64,000 nt of DNA from Chlamydoabsidia padenii (GCA_025330725.1 JAIWND010000044.1:124001-188000); one strand, 5' to 3'; numbered from the stretch's first letter, positions 31,977-43,700 are shown. Numbers and translations are program-made. The notes: generated by a model from the sequence alone, not told the origin.

Positions 31977-33137
31977 ATGTCTCCACCCATTGCTACTGGA
32001 AAATCTGAATCAGGTACTGCTCGCTTCCTTGGTAGTGGTAGTTCTGGTATCTTGGAACTCTTGATCTTCCATCCTGTGGATACTGTCGCTAAGCGTTTAA
32101 TGAGTAACCAAACCAAGGTAAGGAAATAAAGGGTAATTATGACAGGAAGGAATATCTGACATTGAAAGAATCTTTTTTGTATATAGATAATCTTACCCGA
32201 AAATACTTTTTCTCAAAACAAAGCTGCCATGAATGCTGTTATTTTCAAGGTAAACTCAACCCATCCCGGCTTTAACACTCCTAAATTTCTCACCTTCTCT
32301 CTCTCTCTCTAGGATGCGGCCAACAAGGCATTCTTGCAAAAATATGCCTCTTTATTCCCTGGTCTTGGATTCGCAGCTGGTTACAAGGTCGCTCAACGAG
32401 TTTACAAGTTTGGTGGTCAACCATTTGTGCGGGACTACTTGGACAAACATCACAAGGCAATGTTTACATCGGCCTTTGGGGAAAAGTCAGGCAAGACCAT
32501 GATGCATGCCACCGCCGGTAGTCTGGTGGGTATTGGTGAAATTGCCTTGTTGCCTTTGGATGTACTCAAGATCAAACGTCAAACCAACCCTGAAGCATTC
32601 CGGGGTCGTGGATTTGTGACGATCGTGCGAGACGAAGGCATGGGTCTTTACCGTGGTGCAGGCTGGACAGCGGCTCGTAACGCTCCCGGTTCATTCGCCT
32701 TGTTTGGTGGCTCGGCCTTTGTCAAAGAATACATGTTTGGTTTGGAAAACTACAATACCGCGACGTTTTTCCAAAACTTTTGTGCTTCCATTGGTGGTGC
32801 GGTGGCTTCGATCACGGTGGCTGCTCCTCTGGATGTGGTCAAGACTCGTATCCAAAACCGTAACTTTGATAACCCCGAATCTGGTGTTAACATTATCAAG
32901 AATTTGATCAAACAAGAAGGTTTTGCTGGGTTCTTCAAGGGGTTGACTCCCAAGATCTTGGTGGTAAGTACTGGGGAAATAATAATAAATAGATTTGATG
33001 GTGGGCGATGACTGATCTTGATTTTTGATTTTATATTATAGGTTGGTCCTAAATTGATCTTCAGTTTCACTGTTGCTCAACAATTGATCCCTGTCTTTGA
33101 TCGTATGATCAAGGGTGAATCAACTGCTACCGCCTAG
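31977..33137 (+). CDS. GGC1: mitochondrial carrier, GTP/GDP exchanger type (Ggc1/Yhm1-like)
   Basis: Predicted inner-membrane guanine-nucleotide carrier, important for mitochondrial DNA and iron homeostasis in yeast. Four exons: 31977-32117, 32187-32249, 32313-32963, 33042-33137; 316 residues, the usual carrier length. Three repeats carry the signatures HPVDTVAKR, LPLDVLKIKRQ and APLDVVKTR. The long first loop (PENTFSQNKAAMNAVIFKDA) and TARFLGSGSSGILELLIFHP resemble Ggc1 rather than other carriers. It ends at TAG 33137. A convergent small gene follows. The substrate is inferred from resemblance. Confidence 0.9.
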
Positions 33138-33413
33138 GAAACCCTATTAATTCCTTTACATGGTATACTTTTATCCCCTTACCCCTACCCCTTCTTTTTA
33201 GTTGTTTATAATAAATAGACTTTCGTTATATCATATGGTTTTTGTAATAAAGAAAAAATAAGTCATTGAATGTATGTACTACTCTTTGATTGTTTATTAT
33301 CCCTACGTCAGTTTATTTTGTACGAATATCAATACTGATTAACTTAGAATAGGAGGCGATCACGACATATAGTCAGGAAAGGTGTACACACTATCATTTT
33401 TGCTGTATACACT

Positions 33414-34234
33414 TTATTTATTTACTAATAGATGATGGAGGCTGTTTTCCGGTACAAGAGCGATAAATTTCCAATGTGTAGAGCGTGTAGGAAATATCAA
33501 AAAGCTGTACGTCTTGACAGGTCGCCCATGGTCTTGTGCGTTGTATTGATTGTAGGCTTGAAAGATGGTGATATAGACAGGTACAAGTAATCCAGGGTCT
33601 GCTGACACTATACGAGTAGTCAAGATTTCATTGTGATCGGTGTCAGTGGGATGAAATCCGCCGACACTTGCACGATTGGATGGTGTAAATGACCTGGGAT
33701 TGTTTGAGCAAGTTCCAGATTCCGGCGGTTGGCTTGAGTAGAGGAGGCAGACACCTCAAATAGGATTTTTGTCACCACTTGTACCATTACTTTATTGGGC
33801 AAATATAAAAAAGGAATCAGTATTAAATACCCAAAAGTCACTGTACTACCTGTTGGAGTACTTGGCCTTAAATGAACTTTATCTAATAAACTTGTACAGT
33901 CTCACACTACATCTACAACTACAACACAAATCATTCAACGAGAAGAGAGCAGATGGGATGTTGTTGAAGGTTTGAAGTATATAATGTCACTTTACTTACA
34001 AGGTCTTTTCTTGCCCGATTCCATTTTCAGAATGAATGCTTGTTCGGGAGTGCTCCCATAAGTGACGGCAAAATCTTTTACATTTCGAGTTTTTTGATCG
34101 TAAATGTGAGCAAAAAAAAAGTAACCAGAGTAGTGTATATGGCATCCAGTTGATGTTTGTCTCCTCCAACATTGGGCATGGTAAATAGGATGATGGAATA
34201 GTGAGAAGAAAACCAGAACAAAAAAACTCGCCAT
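33414..34234 (-). CDS. hypothetical small secreted protein, reading frame uncertain
   Basis: Two putative exons. Exon 1 (34234-34000) starts MASFFVLVFFSLFHHP, a signal-peptide-like stretch, then QCWRRQTSTGCHIHY and a Lys-rich end. Exon 2 starts at 33849 (CSTVTFGYLILIPFLYLPNK). In exon 2 one frame runs to a stop at 33620 (ITMKS), while the C-terminal frame TTRIVSADPGLLVPVYITIF continues to 33414. The two can be joined by a one-base frameshift near 33640 or by a weak intron from a GTCATT donor near 33688 to a TAG acceptor near 33610. I recognise no family. It could be a lineage-specific secreted protein or a decaying gene. Convergent with the GGC1-like carrier. Confidence 0.4.
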
Positions 34235-34297
34235 TCCTTGAGTATTTATAGCTTCATATTTAACATCCGCCAAAATATGACTGAAACTATGCATCAA

Positions 34298-35512
34298 AGG
34301 ACTTTTTCTCAGATGACTATTCGCTATGGTTGATATCTGGGCCTACAGATGTTGTCTTGCCTTGATCTTGAGAAAAGCGAAAATCATGCAATTCAAATCC
34401 CGTTCGACAAATTAGATTCCCGACACTTTTTTTTCATCTTTACAAATCTTCTAGTCAGTGAAACTCGCCCAGCTTCTTTTGTATACGGTGTGTTGATTAG
34501 CCACACTCGACCAAGTATAGAGAGAGAGAGAGAGAGAAAAGAACAATTATAGGGAAGGTTTCTTTTTGTGACATGTTACCCAAAAAGTCTCGGCGTTGGC
34601 GGTAAAGGACTCCATTTGGATAATACGGGTATCACTGCCCCTCCACTGAAAAGCTTTCTTCATTCAAGGCGGTTATCCATACTTTTGGGGAAAAAAAGGA
34701 AAGCCACAATCCAAAAGGGTATAAGCTGAAAACAAAACAAAAAAAAATTGAAATGAAATGAAATGAAAATAAAATAAATAGTCAGGGGTGCTTCTTTGTT
34801 CGGAGCCGTCTGGATTGAGTAAAAAGCCGAAAGGAAACACAAGAAAACCAAACCCCCCCCTCCAATAACATCGCCAACCGATACTTTTTTTTTTTTCAAA
34901 TGTCCTCATAGGTTTGATTGTCCTCTTGCCATCGGTATCAAAAAATTGGCCCTTAGTAAGAATATATTCATAATATCCTCTAAGCATGTCTTTTCTTTCT
35001 TTTCTTTTCTTTTGACATTTAGTCAAGACCGATAGGATTCAAGATGGGGGTGAGGGAGGTACAAATGACAAATCTTAATGATAGAACGTTCTAAACTCCA
35101 TTACACAACCTCTTCGTCCTACCTTAACGGATAGGATCGGAGCCGACTGGCCCCGTTTTCCTTTTTCCTCTTTACTTTTTACTTTTCGAAAAAAGTCGTT
35201 CATCCACATTGATTAAATTGATAAGATCAATGGAATGAGGCTAATCATTACAAAAAGTCCGCTTCATGCAGGCCCCCCCCCAAAAAAAAAAATAAAGTAA
35301 AAAAGAAAAACAGATTTTCAGGTGTTGCCCAAATGTAGTAGGTCGGACTTGACCCACGTTCCCGTGGCTGAAGAAGGGAAGATATTATTAGCCGTCGAGA
35401 TGTATTGTGTGACAATCAAGTATATATAAAGGTACACTTACCTACCTTTCCTTTTTGTTTTTTCTCTTCGCTTTGACCCCCTTTTTGACACTATTCATTT
35501 TCCCTTTCCTCT
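34298..35512. other. intergenic region with homopolymers and a TATA box
   Basis: No gene is supported; short frames (34349-34552, 34660-35026) translate pyrimidine-rich or low-complexity DNA. A TATATATAAAGG box near 35420-35431 lies about 85 bp before the ATG of the next small gene and is the clearest TATA element in the window. Runs of C9 (35273-35281) and A-rich tracts occur nearby. Confidence 0.4.
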
Positions 35513-35917
35513 ATGCCTTCCAAGACTATGCAAGTTCACACTTTGAAATGGGCCTTACCCAAAAAACCCAGTTATCGAATCCAAAAACAACAGCCACAGC
35601 CATCTCTCACAAGATCAACTCCTCAAATGGAACGATTGGCATCCGAACTTGCCTTTACCAATGATACCCTCGCTACCATCTCGGTTCATTTCAATAGTCT
35701 TTTATTGGCCTACACGTCCAGTCAAGCCGATCTAAACAAGCATTACTGTGCGACACGACTTGGACCAAAGGAAAAAGAGCTCTTGGCTGCTTATGATGAT
35801 CTGGGCTTACAAGTGGTGCATTTAGAGCGTAAGATTAAGGTATTAGAAAGTCGATTACAAGAACTTCGATCTGAAAAACAACTTGTATTGATGCCTACGA
35901 CCTTGCTAGCTTTATAA
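35513..35917 (+). CDS. hypothetical 134-residue coiled-coil protein
   Basis: A single exon, MPSKTMQVHTLKW... to LVLMPTTLLAL. Basic, Gln/Pro-rich N-terminus (KKPSYRIQKQQPQPS), then a predicted helical stretch with heptad-like spacing (KELLAAYDDLGLQVVHLERK, IKVLESRLQELRSEKQ). No signal peptide, membrane segment or known motif. A TATA box about 85 bp upstream and a CT-rich leader support a real transcript. An upstream in-frame ATG at 35455 would add a leader encoded by CT-rich sequence and is less likely. Function unknown; the coiled coil suggests oligomerisation or a scaffold role. Confidence 0.6.
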   Translation: MPSKTMQVHTLKWALPKKPSYRIQKQQPQPSLTRSTPQMERLASELAFTNDTLATISVHFNSLLLAYTSSQADLNKHYCATRLGPKEKELLAAYDDLGLQVVHLERKIKVLESRLQELRSEKQLVLMPTTLLAL

Positions 35918-36339
35918 CCTTCCCCATGTATACTTTTTTTTTTCTTTTGTTGATACCTCTTTTTTTTTTTACACATTGTCTTCCTATATTTTCCCTTTGC
36001 TCGATTGTTTTATGTCTCCCCTATGTTTTCTTATGATCTATGCTTCTTCACTTTCCAATTTTCATCTTTACATAATAAAAAATGTCGTATATATCGTTTT
36101 GCACTTTTATCATGAATGATCATTCATCTGGGTAAGATATACCTATTCAAAGCTGACCGAGATCGCTGCATGAATCGGGATTTGTATTTCAAACCTCGAC
36201 ATAACGTGCACATTATATGCTTTGTATTACTGTTTTCTCTCTCTCATTTTTATCTAATAAACTTGACTACACCTTTGACTCAGTATTTACTACAGTCTAG
36301 CATTACTACTATACCTACAACTACCACATTATCCACCAA

Positions 36340-37044
36340 TCAAACAAATACGACTCCGAAATCCTTAAACCCCGCAATATGTTTATTATGGTAGTTTTGT
36401 AGTATTAAAATTTCCCACAACTGCAGGGATCGGCAACGAAAGATAGAATCAATGACTAGAATGATGAAGACTAGGAATAAAAGGATGATGACAACCCAAC
36501 TGTGACCTGGTTGAGCTGGTGGTTCTTCAGGAGCAGGTGGCATACCAACTTGATTATTGGAACCATCATCAAAATCAATAACGTTGGGTACATCATCAAA
36601 ACCAAAGAAATCATCGACGTGTTCCTGGGGTACAATGTCAGGGTCAAAGTTTTGTGGTTGAGCACCCCTATCAACGAAAACAAAAAAAAAAGGGGGAGGA
36701 AGAAAATGAAGAATATTAGTCAGAGCACCTTTGAGAGTGTGTAGATGTCTTTTTTACGCAGGAAGATGATTATTGTCGATATGATTTCGGAATGCTTCCC
36801 GGGTAACCAGCAAACGAGTGCAGCAAAGACAACCATGTAACACTTATCCAGGATACTCTGCCACATTATGGCAGTGGTGTGGTACGAAGCCCTGTCGCTG
36901 CCTGGGTCCATTGAACACTCCCTGAGGAAGTGCCATATTGTTATTATTAGCCACATGGCTGCGTGCGTACTGTTTGGTGCAAAAGGTGTCTCGGAGATGA
37001 CAGCAAGGACAAGGGTAATTTACAAGAGTTGGAACGTTGCTCAT
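36340..37044 (-). pseudogene. uncharacterised zinc-finger-like gene with in-frame stop
   Basis: Minus strand: ATG at 37044, MSNVPTLVNYPCPCCHLRDT ... HVANNN, then VPHHCHNVAEYPG and a TAA. The same frame continues VLHGCLCCTRLLVTREAFRN and HIDNNHLPA, a second CxCC...H-like unit. A GTAAAAAAG donor and a TTGATAG acceptor then join to an acidic, disordered exon (PDIVPQEHVDDFFGFDDVPN...) that ends with a hydrophobic segment, SWVVIILLFLVFIILVI. The paired CxCC/H units recall N-termini of transposases in these fungi, possibly the missing N-terminal part of a Tnp2-like element, but I cannot confirm it. The single stop makes it a pseudogene unless the stop lies in an unseen intron. Confidence 0.4.
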
Positions 37045-37074
37045 GTTGAAGTAATTCGTTAGAGAGAAAGGCAA

Positions 37075-37564
37075 AGTAGTACCATAAAAAAAACATCATA
37101 CTTTTTTATACCAACCTTGGCAAAACCTGTTCTTTTTTTATTACATAAAAAGTGGTCATTGTTAAACGTCATTGTTAATATAAAGTGGTCACTGTAGTAG
37201 AACCTTCCTTGAAAGGTTTGGTCATTCAATGATCAAGTTTCAAAGGTTGTAATTAGGTTTTATGCAACATTGAAATCCCGAATACTCTCACTTGATTTAT
37301 ATGCGGGCGGAAACATTCTGTTTTTCCTGCGCTAAATGATTTAGAGTCCCCCATAGTTGAAGTAAGCTCTAAAAGTAAGAAAATGATTTCTTTTATCGTA
37401 GCTTTTATTACCATATACAGACCATGCGAGGTTAGACAAGACTCTAAAAACCAAATTACTGTGATGCATAGTGAAAATGGCAGCTTTATTGAAGACAAGT
37501 TTTATCCGAAATGCAGGGGAAGAAAAAACACTAGAAGTACAGGGAAAAAAACGTGATGATGGAT
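37075..37564. other. non-coding gap
   Basis: 3' flank of the aquaglyceroporin gene and 5' flank of the zinc-finger-like relic. A repeated AAAGTGGTCA(T/C)TGT motif occurs twice near 37150-37195. Frames on the minus strand at 37253-37568 are weak. Nothing else is supported. Confidence 0.35.
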
Positions 37565-38730
37565 TCATTTGGAAGGATCAATACATAGTTTATAAGTCAG
37601 ACCACCAATGAGTGCGCCAACAATGGGAGCAAAAGAAGGAATCAAAGCATAATAATGACTTTCTGTAAACACCCCAGACCCCCAACCAGCCATGGCAGTA
37701 AATAAGCGTGGTCCCAAATCACGTGCCGGATTGAGTGAAAAACCAGATGTATAGCCCAATGCTAGGGAGATGGCCATTAAACCGGCGGCGACCATCACAC
37801 CTTGCATCGAACAAAACGGGAGATTATTAGGATGACCAGTGACCATAATCAACAGTAAAAGTAGAGCGGTGCCGATGACTTCGGAAGTCACCGCCGTACC
37901 TTGGGCTTCGGCAAACACCGCTGGTGGATAAGTAGCAAAGATGCCTGCGGTGCCTTGGGCCCCCAAGATCTGACGATGACCTTGATCATACGCATTCAAT
38001 GCAGGTTGAATCATACTATATAATACCGCTGCACCTGTAAATGCACCACTTAGTTGGGCTGTGATATACATGAGTACTTTTGATCGAGGAAAGCCGGTGA
38101 ATGCCCAAAATGTCAGAGTGACAGCGGGGTTTAAATGCGCGCCCTTGGGAGAAGAAAGCAACTAGTTAGACTTTTTTGGTTGGTATTTTAAAACTTTGGA
38201 TCTTACAGAAACGTGTCCCGAGATACAAATGGCTACCAAGACAGCCAATCCTAATTAAGAGGGAAAAAAAAGGGGGTTTGCATTTGGAGATCGCTTTTTT
38301 TTTTTTTTTGGTTCATCATACATACATACCATTTCCAAATGACATGGTAAGCCACGATTTCGTACTTCCTACTTGTAAAGTTTGTTGAGCAGAAATCCCA
38401 TTAATCAAAAGAATCATGACAAAAGTACCGAGGAACTCGGCGAAAAACTGACGATACTATAAAGGGGAAAAAAATGAGAAAGGATCATCCCAAAGAAAGA
38501 AAGCTTACTTGGTATCGGAAAGATTGATAGGATTTAGTAAAAGAACGAATCAAGGAAGAATCATGAGTTGATATGTGACATTTTTTCTTTTCTTCAATAT
38601 TGATATGTGGTGTTGGATGACGATAATCAAGATCGATAATGACGGAGGGTGGGTTCGAAGAATCAGTCAAAGTAGATTCTGATGGATGTGAACGAGTTAA
38701 AACAGGTCGAGGAGGATCAAGGGTGGTCAT
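37565..38730 (-). CDS. aquaglyceroporin (MIP family channel)
   Basis: Predicted membrane channel for glycerol and water. Four exons (minus): 38730-38509, 38456-38330, 38250-38207, 38143-37565; 323 residues. The last intron's acceptor is taken at CCCAAG before GGCGCG, which gives the intact first NPA box SGHVSGAHLNPAVTLTFW. The second box is GFSLNPARDLGPR; the Asp after NPAR is typical of glycerol facilitators. Six hydrophobic segments are visible. An N-terminal cytoplasmic extension of about 75 residues, rich in Ser/Thr/Pro, could be a regulatory region as in fungal Fps-type channels, though much shorter. Confidence 0.92.
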
Positions 38731-39875
38731 TCAGATGTATTGACAATTAGAAAGACAAGAAAGAAGCAAAGAGGATAGCATTATATAGATAGACAGAATC
38801 CAGAATTCCCTCTTGCAGAAACACTAATTATGCGGCGGTGATTTGAAAATAAAAATAGGGGGGTTATATGGGTTGAAAAGGGGACTCGCTCCTTTTTCTG
38901 TCATGCTATTTGTATCATTCCAGAAATCCTCTTTGTTATTATCGTCATTTCATCTAGGAATATTTTCTTTTTTTGTGATATCATTAACAACTCCACATAA
39001 GCGCGACATGACATTGCATAGTCACCTTGATAATTAGCTTTTCTACTTTTAAAAGTTCTTATAATGTGACAGGGGGAACTTTTTTGTATATGATCTTTCC
39101 CCCCCCGAGGAATATAACAAATAAAAGGATCGACCGAGTCAATCATGTATATTCAAAATCCGACAACCCAATTTTCGGTCGAGACCACCTGCAGTTTATT
39201 AATGGATCGACCTCTTTATGATTATACAGTTGTATTGTTGCCATACATGTCTATGGAATAATTTAGGGAGGAATCACGCCACTTGTTATTAAACTTGATG
39301 GTTGAAAGGGACCTCATTTTCCTTCTGGTCTGGTATATTATGTCGAGATGGATCTTCTTTGCCACCCAACCCTCCCTCGGTTATATATGCATGTACAACT
39401 TTTTTTTTTTTTTGTGGGGAGCGATTCATGCAGAGGGACTATTTTCAAACGCCGATACTATAGCAGTTGTCGAAGTCCAGTAATATGGGTAATAAAAACG
39501 AGTAAAGGTTAGAATGAGGTAAAGTAGACAAAACAAATGTTCAAGTAAAAGAGAGTGTGTTTTATTAAAATCAAAAGAAGGTACCAAGTAATGTCCAGCG
39601 TGGATTTGAGGAAAACCCCGAAAGATAACCCCCCAGCTCAAAAATTCACTAGCACTACACAGGTCTCTTGAGCCATAACATAGAACAAGTCGAATCAAAC
39701 AAGCCATAAAAGAAGAAGTGCCCACCCCCTGCTATACAAGCGTTCCCTGTCACAATACAAACAAACAAACAAATCATCCAAACTTGTCCCACCTTAGTTT
39801 TTCCGCACCAAACGCAACCAAAGTAATATTTTTTATTGTATAAAAAGAAGTTAAAAAAAGTCATTCTAAAGTGTT
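38731..39875. other. intergenic region, no supported gene
   Basis: About 1.1 kb between the aquaglyceroporin start and the end of the cytochrome c gene. Short frames on both strands (38843-39221, 39283-39483, 39426-39864) lack coding character, and several translate T-rich sequence. A TGGTTGAAAAG/GGGTTGAAAAG similarity (38870, 39300) is too short to call a repeat. Confidence 0.35.
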
Positions 39876-40392
39876 CTATCCAGATGCTTCCTTGATGTAA
39901 GCAATCAAGTCGGCTCTATCACCAGCCTATTAGAAAAAAAAAAATGAGTAAAAATTATCGTTGTGATGATTTTTGTTTTTACCTTTTTCAAACCAGGGAA
40001 AGCCATCTTGGTACCAGGAATATAGGCCTTTGGTTTTTCCAAATACTAGCAAATAAAAAAAAAAGAAAGGTAAGTACGCAATAGAAGAAAACCAAGTTGG
40101 CTCATTTACTTCAAATAAGGTCTCGTCAGACCAAGTGATGCCCTTGTTCTTATTGGCTTCGGTATAATTGTATCCTTCGACTTGACCTGTCTTTCTACCA
40201 ATGACACCGTGAAGATTGGGTCCTACACCATTACCTTTACCCTAAGAGAGAGAGAGAGAGAGAAAGAGAGAGATAAGTTTGTGTGTGTGTAGGGAATAAA
40301 CCACTTACTTCTTCGATATGGTGACAAGAACCACATCGGGTCTTGAATAACTTGGCACCTTTTGCAGCATCACCTTTAGGAATGTCGACCAT
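39876..40392 (-). CDS. CYC1: cytochrome c
   Basis: Soluble electron carrier of the mitochondrial intermembrane space between complexes III and IV. Four exons (minus): 40392-40309, 40241-40110, 40045-39983, 39926-39876; 109 residues. Haem attachment CGSCH is in exon 1 ([15 protein letters not shown]), followed by [16 protein letters not shown]. The axial Met lies in [14 protein letters not shown], and the C-terminal helix is [13 protein letters not shown]. The intron positions are well supported by GT/AG and by the conserved protein sequence. A (GA)n run precedes the ATG. Symbol by homology to the yeast gene. Confidence 0.97.
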
Positions 40393-40405
40393 TGTAGAGT
40401 AATGT

Positions 40406-40442
<37 letters not shown>

Positions 40443-40742
40443 AGAGTGAAAAGAGGAAAAAATAGGAGAAGAGAGAAAATAATTCAATTTGGCCTCTTGA
40501 GATGAAACCCATGAACTCCCTAAAAATGACGTACAGATTATCTGAAAAAAGTTAAATCTCTTCCTTCCCCCTTGCAAATGTTCTTTATGCAAAGAAATAA
40601 TGCATTTCATACACCGACAACTGAGCCTCATTCCCTTTTTCCTTTACACAGCATGAGTAAGCCATGCTTATACGAGAGGCACTTGCAGAGTCCAAAACCC
40701 GGCGTATGATTGTGACACTTTTTTATTTAAAAGTATATCTGT

Positions 40743-41022
40743 TCATCGAGGCAAATAGAATTGTTTCATTGATAATACAGCAATACCAACACCCAATCCA
40801 CCACAACTCACAGGATGAGATCTTATATAACCAGTGAGTGGCCACGATCGCTTGTTAACTGCCAACCATACATTGGGACCTTGGAGGGCATCAGATAGGA
40901 CACGTGGGGCTTAAAAAAAGAGTTACATAGGAACAAAAAAAAAAACATTCAATCTTACATTGTGCGATTGACATCCAATCCTTGACGATAAAACCAAACA
41001 GGATGGTTGCACAGAAAGCCAT
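40743..41022 (-). CDS. small hypothetical membrane protein (76 residues, two exons)
   Basis: Too short for ordinary ORF calling and split by an intron. Exon 41022-40959 encodes MAFCATILFGFIVKDWMSIA, a likely membrane segment. The intron has GTAAG and TTTAAG borders. Exon 40909-40743 encodes PRVLSDALQGPNVWLAVNKR, SWPLTGYIRSHP and a second hydrophobic stretch, GGLGVGIAVLSMKQF, then stop. The coding frame is restored exactly by the splice. An upstream ATG (MADK, near 41138) with a GTAAAA donor exists but would not keep frame. It lies between cytochrome c and the persulfide dioxygenase on the same strand. Function unknown; a small mitochondrial membrane protein is one possibility. Confidence 0.55.
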
Positions 41023-41095
41023 TTGCTTTACGAAAAATGAATATAAAAGAAGAACAGGGTCACAAAGACATATCGCTTTTTATTAAGACATAAGC

Positions 41096-41126
<31 letters not shown>

Positions 41127-41159
41127 GTCCGCCATAAATGGAAATTTACCCCTGATTGA

Positions 41160-42856
41160 TTATTTTGATTGTTCCTGCCAATGTACAGGAATTTTAAAAA
41201 AGGAATGATCCACTTGACCATCACCATGAATAGATGTTTCTTTCAAAGGGAGGATTCCACCACGCAAATTCGTCTATCAATAACAGTATGGTTCAGATTC
41301 ATTCCATTTCTTTCTCTCTCTTACCTGTAAAGAAGGATGGATCAACCTAGGTACTTTTAAACCACGATCACGAGTGTTTCGCCATTCAACAAACTGAGTC
41401 AAACTGACACCCACATGGATCATCTTGTTGAACTGCTTCTGTTTCTCTAAAGAAGTCATCACATCAAACTAACAAAAATGTCACTTTAGAGTCTTCTTGT
41501 CTTTTTTTTTTTTTCATGTACCTTGGAGCGATCAGGGGGCGGATAATCATGACCAACATAAATACGTGTGTCTTCTGGCCAAGAATCATACATGGTATGA
41601 ATGCTTTTGTACAAGGCAGACGCATTTCCACCTGGGAAATCACATCTTGCTGTACCCAAGTCAGGCTATCAAAAGAAAAAGGGTATGGGTGAGTGGATGA
41701 ACTAAAATGATAATAGCGAGTTCCCTTACCATGAATAAAGTATCACCGACAAAGGCAGCATCTCCAATAAGGTACGAGACACATGCTGGTGTATGTCCCG
41801 GGGTGGCGATGACTGAACATTGGATTGATTTACCAAGAGTCCATGTCTCATTTGACTCTACCAATCGATCGAATACTCCACCAGTATTTTCAAATCCCGT
41901 CGTGTTGTATTTTTTTCCAAACGTTTCTTGCACCTGACTTACTCCCTTTCCTATCCAAATCTCGGGCTAAATAAAGTATATGAGTGAACTAGTATCTTTT
42001 TTTTTTTTTTTTTTTTTTGTTTACGTACCTTTGAAGATAGATTTTCTTTAATGTACGAAGCAGCTGTTAAATGATCCTGGGAAAAAAAGGGCAAGATGTC
42101 AATATTCCGACGCATTGAACCGAGTGTTATACATTACTGCATGAACATGAGTTTCGATGACTTTGGTCACATGAAGATCATGATGTTGAATGAAATCAAT
42201 GAGTGTACGTGCTGTTGTTGGAGATACCACACCAGCTAAAGGTTCATAGTCCAAGACAGAGTCAATCACATAAGCTTCCCGAGTTTCTAATTCAAAACAA
42301 TGGATAATAATATATCAATATTCATTCCATTCCTTTGTGTGTGTGAATCATACCTAAATCAGTGACAATGTATTGTGCCGTATTAGTTTCTGAGTCCATG
42401 ATAGTATGTACCCAAGGTGAATGATTGTTGGCAAAAGGCTGAACTGGAAATCCCTCAGCGACCCAACGTAAGATGCCACCTTCAAGATTATACACTTCTG
42501 TTAATATACCATGATCTAGTGCAAACTGGGCGGCTAATTGACTTCGACGACCCGATCGGCATTGGAAAATAACCTTTTTTTTTTTTTAATACCAGAAACA
42601 AAACAAAATAAAATTAGTTACGTCCATGATTTTATGCAGAAAATACCTTTCGGGATGGATCGAGATCGGCCAGGACAGCAGAGAATAGATTAGGTTGGGA
42701 TTGACTTTGTGGGTATGGAAGAGTCAAGGCGGTTTTGATCTTGCCGTCCGCCTCTATTTCATCATGGTTCCGTACATCAATCAATTGATAATCAAGAAAA
42801 GGAGAAGTACTTGAAATCAAATCATAAAGTGCCTGAGGTGTAATGGAATGAATCAT
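41160..42856 (-). CDS. rhodanese-persulfide dioxygenase fusion (ETHE1-like metallo-beta-lactamase fold)
   Basis: Predicted sulfide-detoxification enzyme that oxidises glutathione persulfide and handles sulfane sulfur. Eight exons (minus): 42856-42647, 42573-42354, 42286-42138, 42076-42029, 41966-41730, 41665-41522, 41468-41325, 41273-41160; 421 residues. An N-terminal rhodanese domain carries the active-site loop CRSGRRS (Cys in VIFQCRSGRRSQLAAQ). The C-terminal metallo-beta-lactamase domain has THVHADHLTA, ATPGHTPACVSYLIGD, GDTLFMPDLGTARCDFPGG and VGHDYPPP, the expected Fe(II) ligands of persulfide dioxygenases. Other organisms have this pairing in the opposite order or as separate proteins. 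Intron 3 splits the HxHxDH motif (CAT GCA|GAT CAT). Confidence 0.9.
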
Positions 42857-43700
42857 TGTTTTGATAGGAAGAAGAAGAGAGAGAAAAGAGAAAAGTATAA
42901 TAGAGACTATGTATAAGCCTTTTATAATGGTGTCAATTGGCCCCGAAAAGACGAAACATCAAGTTGGTTGGTCCAAAAAGAGTTTAAGCGCCGATTGAAT
43001 GGAGCCAGGGGTGATTCGTCATGCAAGGTCATTCTTCATCATCATCGTACCATTCGTCCATGTTCATCATGCCATGCCATCCTCCCTCAGTATAGCTTCT
43101 TTTATGCAAATGGAGAGATTAGCCGTGGGAAAATAAGCAACGTGGACATTCAGGGGTCGAGGAAAAAATTACATGTGTATACCTATCTGAATTTTCATAC
43201 CCCGATCTTTCACGTGGTACATACTGTATATTATGCCCAATGCATTTTGTTTATTGAATGGGTTCATTCGTTCATCCTGTATGGACCAGGATTTGCATAA
43301 TACAGATGAGAGTTGCTTTGTTTTGTTTTGAACCAAAAGGGATCTTTATCTTACAAGTGTTGAACACACACACACGGGGTCCCAGTTAGATTACTCTCTC
43401 AAGGTATCAATAGTTAGAATACAGTCTTGTCTGGTTGAAATTCCAAAAGAAAAAGAGAGGCTTCCTATGCCGAAAAGGAACGCTAATTTAGCTTCCTCAA
43501 TGACGCATTAACCAAGATAACAAACATTGAAAACCAAGCGTATTACATACACATTACAAGAAAGATGAACAATTTGATACAAAGCGAATCAGATCTAGGC
43601 GGGAATCGAAATGTTTTTTTTTCCTCTTTTCCATCTTCCCCCCCCCCTTTTTTTTTTTCATTTGCACCTCTTCTTCCTCTTTAAAAATTACATTCTCATC
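42857..43700. promoter_or_regulatory. divergent intergenic region between the persulfide dioxygenase and the cyclin
   Basis: 844 bp between two divergent starts. The plus-strand frame at 42968-43300 is open but has no recognisable features. A long CT-rich leader with C8 and T10 runs (about 43620-43665) precedes the cyclin ATG. No specific regulatory site could be called. Confidence 0.35.

Noticed and set aside
42968..43300. 110-codon plus-strand ORF upstream of the cyclin
   Set aside because: No recognisable motif or splice support, and it lies in the shared promoter region of two divergent genes.
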